DNA of 8,382 nt from Ilumatobacteraceae bacterium. Its GTDB lineage: Bacteria > Actinomycetota > Acidimicrobiia > Acidimicrobiales > Ilumatobacteraceae. Positions within the stretch are counted from its first letter, which is position 1, and each line of letters begins with the position of its first letter. The notes beneath the pieces are model-generated. The model was given only the letters and a program-made list of their open reading frames with translations, was not told the DNA's origin and did no database searches. Positions 1 through 5,949 of the stretch are shown here, piece after piece. Both the position numbers and the translations under genes were made by a program. The stretch lies in contig JALQWV010000063.1 in the NCBI GenBank assembly GCA_023263465.1, positions 1 to 8,382 on the forward strand, written 5' to 3'.

Positions 1-1
1 A

Positions 2-289
2 CACAAGATTCCCGTAAAATCACGGTCGCGAGTAAACGCTGACCGCACTGCCAGTTACATGGAAGTGTTCGACGAAACCCCGTATCCGACCGAGGGCCTC
101 GTACCTCTTGAGGCAGAACGTGGAACTTTGGTGCTATTGAATGGAACTCTTCCCCACTTAAGTGGACCGAACACCAGTGAAAAACCTCGCCACGCGTACA
201 CCATTCACGCCATAGATGGTCATGCCAATTACCCGGCAGACAACTGGCTACAACGTCCAAACCTCGTGATGGCCGGATTTAACGACTAG
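2..289 (+). CDS. Phytanoyl-CoA dioxygenase (PhyH) family protein, C-terminal part, 5' truncated by the window edge
   Basis: The frame is open from base 2 through the TAG at 287-289, so the Met codon at 59 is internal and the gene begins upstream of the window. The visible 95 residues hold a GSHK-like start (HKIPVKSR) and the family's C-terminal block GTLVLLNGTLPHLSGPNTS followed by RHAYTIH. In PhyH enzymes this block supplies the second iron-binding His (here in LPHLS) and the Arg that holds 2-oxoglutarate (here in RHAY). The family comprises Fe(II)/2-oxoglutarate oxygenases that hydroxylate varied small substrates or acyl-CoAs. The substrate cannot be read from this fragment, and the HxD half of the iron site is not in view. 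The gene converges on asd with 4 bp between stop codons. Confidence 0.82.
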   Translation, partial: HKIPVKSRSRVNADRTASYMEVFDETPYPTEGLVPLEAERGTLVLLNGTLPHLSGPNTSEKPRHAYTIHAIDGHANYPADNWLQRPNLVMAGFND

Positions 290-312
290 TTCGTTATTTA
301 ACGAGTAGTTCG
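281..312. repeat. Short imperfect direct repeat with small dyads at the convergent gene junction
   Basis: AACGACTAGTTCG at 281-293 recurs as AACGAGTAGTTCG at 300-312, with 12 of 13 bases identical. The segment also forms two alternative 5-bp hairpins: AACGA(281-285)/TCGTT(291-295) and TCGTT(291-295)/AACGA(300-304). It overlaps the 3' ends of both convergent genes. The stems are too short and AT-rich to be called a convincing terminator. A small tandem duplication that moved a stop codon is another possibility. Confidence 0.4.
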
Positions 313-1316
313 GCAATTTGTAGCGCGTTTAATGCCGCGCCTTTGCGTAAATTGTCGCTCGAAATGAACAGAACCAAGCCTTTATTCCCGTCAACTGAAG
401 CGTCCTGACGAATACGTCCTACATAACTTGGGTCTTGGCCTGCTGCGAGTAGTGGTGTTGGAATTGCATCTACCACTACTCCGGGAGCAGTAGACAGAAT
501 TTCTGTGGCCTGCTCAACGGTAATCGAACGCTCAAACTCCACGTTGATACTGAGCGAGTGACCAGTGAACACTGGCACTCGAACACACGTACCCGATACG
601 CGCAAATTTGGAATGTGCAAAATCTTGCGACTTTCATTACGTAACTTTTGCTCTTCGTCGGTTTCACGAGAACCATCATCTACAAGGGAGCCAGCAAGAG
701 GCAGCACGTTAAATGCGATGGTGCGTGCAAACTTCTTTGGCTCTGGGAATGTCACGGCTTTGCCGTCATATGTCAATGCTTCTGCAGTTGGCGCAGCGCC
801 TTTCGCTTGAACTTCAAGTTCGCTTACTCCCGACACTCCGCCACCACTTACTGCTTGATATGTACTAGCAACCATGCGCACAAGACCAGCAGCCGCATGT
901 AACGGCTTCAATACCGGCATTGCAGCCATCGTGGTGCAATTTGGGTTTGCAATGATGCGCTTCTTTGCGAGTTCGACATCTTCTGGGTTCACTTCAGAAA
1001 CTATGAGTGGAACATCTGGATCCATGCGCCATGCCGACGAGTTGTCAATGACCATCGCGCCAGCATGTGCAAACTTTTCAGCAAGTGCGCGCGAGGTTGT
1101 GGCACCTGCAGAAAACAAAACAACATCAAGTCCATGCGGGTCTGCTTCTGCTGCATCCTCGACAACAATTTGCTGACCATTCCATTCAATAATTGAGCCC
1201 GCTGATCGGGCTGATGCAAAGAAACGAAGTGTGGTGACAGGATATTTTCGCTCGGCAAGCAACTGTCGCATCACTGTTCCGACCATTCCTGTTGCGCCAA
1301 CTATTCCTACATGCAT
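294..1316 (-). CDS. asd: Aspartate-semialdehyde dehydrogenase
   Basis: This 340-residue protein has the usual length of bacterial Asd. It reduces aspartyl-4-phosphate to aspartate semialdehyde with NADPH in the cytoplasm, the second step toward Lys/diaminopimelate, Met, Thr and Ile. The N-terminal Rossmann motif GIVGATGMVG starts at residue 4. The catalytic Cys127 sits in NPNCTTM, Gln154 in TYQAVSG, and the active-site His253 in RVPVFTGHS. The C-terminal helix DNLRKGAALNALQIAE (321-336) is characteristic. It is the last gene of the lysC run, 10 nt after the dehydratase-like gene. No Shine-Dalgarno sequence precedes the ATG, but TAGTCT lies 7 nt upstream, so it may also have its own leaderless transcript. 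All key residues are intact. Confidence 0.97.
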   Translation of the reverse strand: MHVGIVGATGMVGTVMRQLLAERKYPVTTLRFFASARSAGSIIEWNGQQIVVEDAAEADPHGLDVVLFSAGATTSRALAEKFAHAGAMVIDNSSAWRMDPDVPLIVSEVNPEDVELAKKRIIANPNCTTMAAMPVLKPLHAAAGLVRMVASTYQAVSGGGVSGVSELEVQAKGAAPTAEALTYDGKAVTFPEPKKFARTIAFNVLPLAGSLVDDGSRETDEEQKLRNESRKILHIPNLRVSGTCVRVPVFTGHSLSINVEFERSITVEQATEILSTAPGVVVDAIPTPLLAAGQDPSYVGRIRQDASVDGNKGLVLFISSDNLRKGAALNALQIAELLVK

Positions 1317-1326
1317 GGCGATCAGA

Positions 1327-2283
1327 CTAACGCAACCACATCTCCACTTGCTCTGTAGTTACGTTGCTACCACAAATAACTGAGGCGAGTTTTTTCCCGC
1401 GCAAGGCCTGATGCTCAAGCACTGCCGCAATTCCAGCAATTCCCGCCGGCTCGGTAACAAGTCCTGCCTTGTCAAACACCATTTTCATTGCACCTTTCAG
1501 TGCTTCGTCAGACACCAACATCACGTCATCAACAATTCCCAACATGTCGGCAACAGCCTCAGGTACAGGCGTACGAACAGCGATTCCATCAGCAATAGTG
1601 TTCGCTGATTCGCGTTCAACAATCGATCCCGATTTGAACGAGGCATGCATGGCGTCAGCTGTGGTGCTGGACACCCCAATCACCTGTGTTTTCGGTGAAA
1701 CGTGCTTAATCCAGCGGGCCATACCCGTGATTAATGCCCCATTTCCAAGAGGTATCAGTACCGCATCAAATGACCCGTTATTCAACAGTTCAACTGCAAT
1801 AGATCCCGCACCTTCCGAAATAGCAATATCTCGACCATCTTCAACAAAGTGCGCACCCGTATCTGAGCAAAATGCTTTGGCGTGCTCCTTTGCTGCATCA
1901 AAGTTGTCACCCATTTGCCGCACTTCAGCGCCCATCGAGCGCATGCGATCAATCTTTAACGGGTTCGCATTTGTCGCGCTGTAGACAATGAGTGGTCGAC
2001 TATTACTTCGGCAGACATAGGCCATTGCTTGTCCAAAGTTGCCAGCAGTTGCACAGACCAAGTTTTGATTTCGAAAAACTTCTCGGGTTTCTCTCATGAA
2101 GAAATCTGCACCGCGACCCTTAAAGCTACGAATTGGATTCAAGGTCTCTACCTTCAACACCATGTCCGCACCAAGAGCTTGCGAAAGCGGTTCGCAGTTG
2201 TACTGCGGAGTTCCAGTGAATACTGGATCAATCACGCGTGCTGAACGCTCAATATTGTCAATAGACAATCGATGCGCAGACAT
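1327..2283 (-). CDS. PLP-dependent threonine/serine dehydratase-like enzyme (fold type II)
   Basis: A 318-residue tryptophan-synthase-beta-fold enzyme close to the catalytic domain of threonine dehydratase and serine racemase. Numbering here is from the ATG at 2289. The PLP Lys57 lies in RSFKGRGA, the Asn-containing substrate loop is TAGNFGQA (81-88), the glycine-rich phosphate loop is LGNGALITG (181-189), TIADGIAVR is at 231-239, and the pyridine-N contact region reads CGSN (306-309). There is no C-terminal ACT-like regulatory domain, so it resembles catabolic or biosynthetically unregulated dehydratases. The likely reaction is deamination of Thr or Ser to a 2-oxo acid, but racemase or other beta-elimination activity is possible. 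The methyltransferase stop overlaps the ATG at 2289 (ATGA). I prefer the ATG at 2283, because GAAGGG (2297-2292) lies 8 nt before it and only 2 nt before the upstream one. Confidence 0.85.
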   Translation of the reverse strand: MSAHRLSIDNIERSARVIDPVFTGTPQYNCEPLSQALGADMVLKVETLNPIRSFKGRGADFFMRETREVFRNQNLVCATAGNFGQAMAYVCRSNSRPLIVYSATNANPLKIDRMRSMGAEVRQMGDNFDAAKEHAKAFCSDTGAHFVEDGRDIAISEGAGSIAVELLNNGSFDAVLIPLGNGALITGMARWIKHVSPKTQVIGVSSTTADAMHASFKSGSIVERESANTIADGIAVRTPVPEAVADMLGIVDDVMLVSDEALKGAMKMVFDKAGLVTEPAGIAGIAAVLEHQALRGKKLASVICGSNVTTEQVEMWLR

Positions 2284-2297
2284 GTTCATATCCCTTC
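2284..2297 (-). promoter_or_regulatory. Ribosome-binding site deciding the dehydratase-like start
   Basis: On the minus strand GAAGGG (2297-2292) is followed by ATATGAAC and then ATG at 2283. The 8-nt spacing suits 2283. The ATG at 2289 lies only 2 nt after the motif, too close for normal initiation. It is one of only two clear Shine-Dalgarno-type sites I see in the window. Confidence 0.6.
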
Positions 2298-3158
2298 AAC
2301 AGTTGCAGTTAGCCACCAATGACTTTTATTTACACGCTTCATTGGTTTCACTGTGACATCTTGCGTGTTGACCTTGCGTGTGGTTTTTGCAGAGTGATGT
2401 ACGACAATGTTGGCAAGTCGCTTCCCTTTTGGTGAATTTGCAGAAAGATGAGCCAGCACTTGGTCCGGGCTTAAGCGATTTGCCTGCCAACCCAGTCGCG
2501 TTGACCAGCGCGTCACAGCAAGACGTTTGCCAAGGATAGGAATTCTCCACAGCCGTCGCATTGCAATACCCAGTGGCAAAAGAGCTGCGTCTGCACGCAC
2601 CCAGGTGCGATAGTTCAATAACAATGTTCCACCCGTACGTGCCACTCGAATTGCCTCTGTGGTCAGAGATAGCGCATCGTTTTTCTCACAATGCTGCAGA
2701 GTGATGTATGAAAACACGATATCCACACAGCCCTCTGGGAGATTCAAAGTGCGTCCATCTGCAACATGCATTGTGCGCAATTTGGCTACATCTCCGTGCT
2801 TGCCGACAGTTTCATGGCAACGCTCAAGAAAGGCTGCATCAACATCGGCGGCAATTACAGCAAAACACTGTTTGGTGAATGCTGCCGTCATTCGACCGAT
2901 TCCACTTCCAATTTCAAGCAAAGTTTTGTTTGTCAAAGTGTCGGAACTAAATCCAAACTGATTCATGTACCTACGAACTTCTTCGTCGCCGGTACGCACG
3001 AACTCTGCAAGTGTCAGATCAGAGCCGGTTTCATTGTTGAAAACCCAGCCTGTTTGACGCACTACCTCGTCAGCCGTTACTCCAGTTTCTGTTCGATTTC
3101 CTGCACTTTTCCAGGGTGTGAACTGGGCACGCCACTTAGGTGAATTGTCGTGTGTCAT
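2286..3158 (-). CDS. Class I SAM-dependent methyltransferase, substrate unknown
   Basis: A 290-residue protein with one Rossmann-like methyltransferase domain at about residues 65-200. Motif I is LEIGSGIGRM (81-90), which binds SAM. The acidic end of strand 2 is Asp105 in VIAADVD. VADG (132-135) fits the adenine-binding loop, and VDIVFSYITLQHC (145-157) is the strand-4 region that normally faces the substrate. Residues 195-290 are basic and rich in Arg and Lys, with no recognisable domain; this part may shape the substrate site. Nothing identifies the substrate. It starts 20 nt after the lysC stop and ends next to the dehydratase-like start, so it is probably translated from the same mRNA, although its place between aspartate-pathway genes is not explained by any known pathway step. 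The ribosome-binding site is weak. Confidence 0.85.
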   Translation of the reverse strand: MTHDNSPKWRAQFTPWKSAGNRTETGVTADEVVRQTGWVFNNETGSDLTLAEFVRTGDEEVRRYMNQFGFSSDTLTNKTLLEIGSGIGRMTAAFTKQCFAVIAADVDAAFLERCHETVGKHGDVAKLRTMHVADGRTLNLPEGCVDIVFSYITLQHCEKNDALSLTTEAIRVARTGGTLLLNYRTWVRADAALLPLGIAMRRLWRIPILGKRLAVTRWSTRLGWQANRLSPDQVLAHLSANSPKGKRLANIVVHHSAKTTRKVNTQDVTVKPMKRVNKSHWWLTATVEGI

Positions 3159-3178
3159 TGCACCGACAAACTTAGTTG

Positions 3179-3691
3179 CTATTTGCGATCTGGAAGCGGA
3201 GCTGAATAATCTTCGCCACTATCAAGATCAAACGCTGTATGCAATGCCCGCACTGCTTTTTCTAATTGTGAGCGTTCAACCACAACTGAAATGCGAATGG
3301 TGCTGGTGGAGATCATTTCAATGTTCACGCCATTGTCTGCAAGTACACGGAACATTTTGGCTGCAATTCCAGGACTGGACTTCATCCCCGCGCCAACGAG
3401 TGACAGCTTGACAATGTTTTCGTCTTTGTTGATTCCGGTTGCACCGACTTCATCACCGACTTTTCTGAGAATTGGTTCTGCAGTCTTAATATCGCCGACC
3501 GGCAAAGTGAATGAAATGTCGGTTGAGCCGTCAATGGATGTGTTTTGCACGATCATGTCAACGTTCACATTTGCGGCAGCTAAAGACTCAAACAACAGTG
3601 CAGATACACCAGGGCGATCTGGCACACCGAGCAATGTCATCTTTGCTTCGCCCACATCGTGAACGACTCCCGAAATAATTGGCTCTTCCAT
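3179..3691 (-). other. Probable internal translation product: aspartokinase beta subunit from within lysC
   Basis: An in-frame ATG at 3691 (Met251 of LysC) is preceded on the minus strand by GAGAGG (3706-3701) and a 9-nt spacer, a good ribosome-binding site in a window where most genes have none. Starting there gives a 170-residue protein made of the two ACT domains only. In Corynebacterium and Bacillus, aspartokinase is an alpha2beta2 complex whose beta subunit is made from such an internal start; the corynebacterial beta begins at a Met in nearly the same place. Production here is inferred from the site and the homology, not shown. Confidence 0.6.
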
Positions 3692-4441
3692 CTTTCGCTT
3701 CCTCTCTTCGTCAATTCCTCGCACCCACGTGCCATCTTCCCAAGTAAAACTCGAGCGCACATGAATTGGCACATTGTGATTACGTGCGAACTCAACTGAG
3801 CGCAATGCAAGCACTTTGCTTCCAGCGCCTGCCATTTCCAACATTTCGTCGAAACTCAGTTCTTTCAATTTTCTTGCTTGTGGAACCAAACGTGGATCGG
3901 CACTAAATACGCCTGTGACATCGGTGTAAATCTCGCATGCATCTGCCTTCAAGGCGGCAGCAAGCGCAACCGCCGTAGTGTCACTTCCACCACGGCCCAG
4001 CGTGGTGATTTCACGCTCTGTACTCACACCCTGAAATCCGGCAACTACAGCTACCTTTCCTGCAGCCAACGCTTCGCGAACACGATCACCCTTAATTTCT
4101 AAAATTTTTGCCTTGGTATGCGAAGTGTCAGTGATGATTCCCACTTGGCTTCCAGTAAAACTCATTGCATCACACCCAACATCGTGCAGAGCCATACACA
4201 GCAGTGACATTGAAATTCTCTCGCCTGTTGTAAGCAGCATGTCCATTTCACGGCCTTGCGGATTGCTTGATACCTGGCGGGCAAGTTCCACCAAGTTGTC
4301 GGTTGCCTTGCCCATCGCAGACACCACGGCAACAACGTCTGTTCCTTGCGCACGCAAAGCGGCGATATGCCTGGCCACATTTCGCATGCGGTCCGGGTCG
4401 GCTACCGAAGTGCCACCGTATTTTTGAACGATCAATGCCAC
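3179..4441 (-). CDS. lysC: Aspartokinase, alpha subunit (Lys/Thr-regulated type)
   Basis: A 420-residue enzyme that phosphorylates aspartate with ATP, the entry step to Lys, Met, Thr and Ile. The kinase domain spans about 1-235: KYGGTSV (7-13), FTGSQVGIITD (95-105), the ATP-site stretch TTLGRGGSDTTA (146-157) and a Glu/Asp-rich segment around IYTDVTGVFSADPR. Two C-terminal ACT domains (about 264-330 and 344-415) carry IVQNTS and GVNIEMIST, as in enzymes inhibited by Lys plus Thr. Length and sequence closely follow corynebacterial LysC. The start is GTG at 4441-4439, since upstream ATG codons are absent. There is no Shine-Dalgarno sequence; TAGCGT lies 9 nt before the GTG, suggesting a leaderless mRNA. 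It is the first gene of the minus-strand run and divergent from the cyclophilin. Confidence 0.97.
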   Translation of the reverse strand: MALIVQKYGGTSVADPDRMRNVARHIAALRAQGTDVVAVVSAMGKATDNLVELARQVSSNPQGREMDMLLTTGERISMSLLCMALHDVGCDAMSFTGSQVGIITDTSHTKAKILEIKGDRVREALAAGKVAVVAGFQGVSTEREITTLGRGGSDTTAVALAAALKADACEIYTDVTGVFSADPRLVPQARKLKELSFDEMLEMAGAGSKVLALRSVEFARNHNVPIHVRSSFTWEDGTWVRGIDEERKRKMEEPIISGVVHDVGEAKMTLLGVPDRPGVSALLFESLAAANVNVDMIVQNTSIDGSTDISFTLPVGDIKTAEPILRKVGDEVGATGINKDENIVKLSLVGAGMKSSPGIAAKMFRVLADNGVNIEMISTSTIRISVVVERSQLEKAVRALHTAFDLDSGEDYSAPLPDRK

Positions 4442-4484
4442 AGGTTCTTTACGCTAGTTCGGTCGCGAGTAACCTTCATAAATC
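4442..4484. promoter_or_regulatory. Divergent promoter region between lysC and the cyclophilin gene
   Basis: This 43-bp gap must hold both promoters. Toward lysC, the minus strand has TAGCGT (4456-4451) followed by 9 nt and the GTG. Toward the cyclophilin, TAACCT (4470-4475) is followed by 9 nt and ATG, with TTTACG (4448-4453) 16 bp upstream matching four of six -35 bases. Both fit TANNNT -10 hexamers of leaderless actinobacterial genes. Neither start has a Shine-Dalgarno sequence. I see no riboswitch-sized leader, so Lys control by an L-box is excluded here. Confidence 0.45.
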
Positions 4485-5294
4485 ATGGGAACTGACAAGC
4501 GCAACCGCAAAAAAGAAAACCGCCGCCAAAAACTCGACGAAATGGCTAAGCAAGAGCAGCGTAAACGCACCCTCAAGCTCGCTACTCGTGCCGCCATTTT
4601 TGTTGCCGTCGTAGTAGGTATTGCCCTTATCATTTCTGTCTCAGGTGACTCAGATTCATCCAGCACCAGTGACACCACCTTGGCCACCACTGCGCCAACA
4701 CAAGTTGAAGGACGTGCAATCACCGGTGACACCCCGTGCCCCGCAACTGACGGCAGTGAAACCCGTGTGGCAACGTTTGAGAAAGCACCGAGCAATTGCC
4801 TCGAATCCGGAAAGTCATACACCGCGGTAGTCACCACGAATAAGGGTGAATTCACCATCGAACTTGACCAGAACAAGGCGCCACTTGCCGTGAACAGTTT
4901 CATCACGCTTGCGCGCTACAAGTATTTCGACAACACCCAGTGCCATCGAGCAATTCCAGACTTCGTAGTGCAATGTGGCGACCCGACTGCAACGGGCAGT
5001 GGTGGTCCTGGATACTCATTCGCCGATGAATTACCTCAAGCGGGCGAATACAAACTCGGTTCTATCGCCATGGCTAACTCAGGACCAAACACCAATGGCA
5101 GCCAATTCTTCATCATTACGGGCGAACAAGGTGTGACATTGCCTCCGAGTTACACCCTGTTCGGTCAGGTAACCAAAGGACTTGACACCACAGTGCCTGC
5201 GCTGAACGCTGCATCAAACCCCGACCCAGCAGCAAACGGCGTTCCACCACTTGAACCTCTCACCATCGTGAGTGTGGTCATCACCGAAAGCTGA
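4485..5294 (+). CDS. Membrane-anchored cyclophilin-type peptidyl-prolyl cis-trans isomerase
   Basis: A 269-residue protein that should speed proline isomerisation in proteins outside the membrane. Residues 1-32 are strongly basic and charged, 35-52 form one transmembrane helix, 54-75 are a Ser/Thr-rich linker, and about 112-266 are the cyclophilin domain. This predicts an N-in anchor with the catalytic domain outside. Aligned from memory to human cyclophilin A, catalytic Arg155 (CHRAIPDF), Gln163, Ala197 (SIAMANSG), Gln207 and Phe209 (NGSQFFI) are kept. The Trp121 and His126 positions are changed, so cyclosporin binding is doubtful. Cys153 and Cys164 replace the Phe and Gly that face each other on a beta hairpin, and Cys85/Cys105 lie before the domain. 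The family is the actinobacterial PpiB-like group. It stands alone, convergent with the next gene. Confidence 0.93.
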   Translation: MGTDKRNRKKENRRQKLDEMAKQEQRKRTLKLATRAAIFVAVVVGIALIISVSGDSDSSSTSDTTLATTAPTQVEGRAITGDTPCPATDGSETRVATFEKAPSNCLESGKSYTAVVTTNKGEFTIELDQNKAPLAVNSFITLARYKYFDNTQCHRAIPDFVVQCGDPTATGSGGPGYSFADELPQAGEYKLGSIAMANSGPNTNGSQFFIITGEQGVTLPPSYTLFGQVTKGLDTTVPALNAASNPDPAANGVPPLEPLTIVSVVITES

Positions 5295-5310
5295 ACCGTT
5301 TCGTTTAGCT
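5289..5310. terminator. Possible bidirectional hairpin between convergent genes
   Basis: AGCTGAAC (5289-5296), the loop CGTTTC (5297-5302) and GTTTAGCT (5303-5310) form an 8-bp stem with one G-T wobble. It spans both convergent stop codons. There is no U tract on the plus side and only a short TTT on the minus side, so it is not a textbook intrinsic terminator. It could still stop or protect both transcripts. Confidence 0.35.
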
Positions 5311-5919
5311 AGTTGGCAATGGGCCGTGCAAGACCACTGCTCCATGACTTGACCATGTTCCGTTTTGACGGATCAACGCTGCCCCAGTTGGAATTTCTGC
5401 AACAGATGTATTTGCCAAACTCAACGTGCGTTGCAAACGTTCCTCTGGCCATTTTTCTGATTCAGTAACTATTGCAACGCCACTCACGAGACCAAGGCCA
5501 AGCGCAAAAGCACCTCCTCGGGGATCGACCATTGGATCACACATTGCTGCTGCACTTCCCGCAGCAGCAACAACACATGGATGTGCTGTAAGTGCATCAA
5601 AGACCACAGTGTCTTTCAAGGTTGATCGCAGATGAATTGGTGAGTCGCCCACGACGTACACCGCTGCGGATTGGGTAATCATTGCTGCAAATGACTCTTC
5701 TCGAGCATCTGCACGGGAATACACAGCACACAGTTTTGTGGTAATTCCTAGGCGCTTTGCCCATGCAACACTGAGTTGCACTAAATCATCGGGGTTTTCA
5801 AATGCTTCGGCTGTTGGCAGAACGGCTACATATCCAGGATGCTCACGCAGTATCTGTGCATCAAGCACATCATTGGCGATGAATGGTCCACCACCCTGCA
5901 GTACCACTTGTTGAGTCAT
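5305..5919 (-). CDS. Cyanophycinase/peptidase S51-like class I amidotransferase-fold protein, probably lacking the catalytic His
   Basis: A 204-residue protein, numbered here from the ATG at 5931 to match the 208-residue reading. It opens with a short strand and GGGPF (13-17), followed by VAVLPTAEAFENP (35-47). VYVVGDSPIHL (91-101) corresponds to the GGDQ region, and the nucleophile elbow is AAGSAAAM with Ser126. RGGAFALGLGLVSGVAIV (138-155) matches the segment after the nucleophile in this family. The His that normally follows, shortly before a Trp, appears as Glu157 (TESEKW), so peptidase activity may be lost or altered. The start at 5919 puts eight residues before GGG and leaves TATGTT 7 nt upstream; an ATG at 5931 is possible. 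It follows the phosphatase by 30 nt. The substrate is unknown, and cyanophycin is not implied. Confidence 0.72.
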   Translation of the reverse strand: MTQQVVLQGGGPFIANDVLDAQILREHPGYVAVLPTAEAFENPDDLVQLSVAWAKRLGITTKLCAVYSRADAREESFAAMITQSAAVYVVGDSPIHLRSTLKDTVVFDALTAHPCVVAAAGSAAAMCDPMVDPRGGAFALGLGLVSGVAIVTESEKWPEERLQRTLSLANTSVAEIPTGAALIRQNGTWSSHGAVVLHGPLPTS

Positions 5920-5949
5920 CAATGCGAACATATCACTAGTGAAAAGTGC

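Noticed and set aside
23..35. 13-bp CGGTCGCGAGTAA identical at 23-35 and 4460-4472
   Set aside because: One copy is inside coding sequence and one in the lysC promoter gap. A 13-mer match is roughly what chance gives in a window of this size.
1469..1984. 171-codon plus-strand open frame opposite the dehydratase-like gene
   Set aside because: It is antisense to a gene with clear PLP-enzyme motifs, its translation shows no domain, and it has no separate start signals.
2286..4441. Possible new multi-gene defence or natural-product cluster around the methyltransferase
   Set aside because: The neighbours are core amino-acid genes. There is no nuclease, carrier protein, transporter or toxin-like gene, and no mobile-element or composition signal.
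4442..4484. Possible lysine riboswitch before lysC
   Set aside because: Only 43 bp separate the divergent starts, far too short for an L-box aptamer, and lysC appears leaderless.
4454..4906. 150-codon minus-strand open frame opposite the cyclophilin gene
   Set aside because: It mirrors the N-terminal half of a well-supported coding region, and its Ser/Val-rich translation is a product of that codon use.
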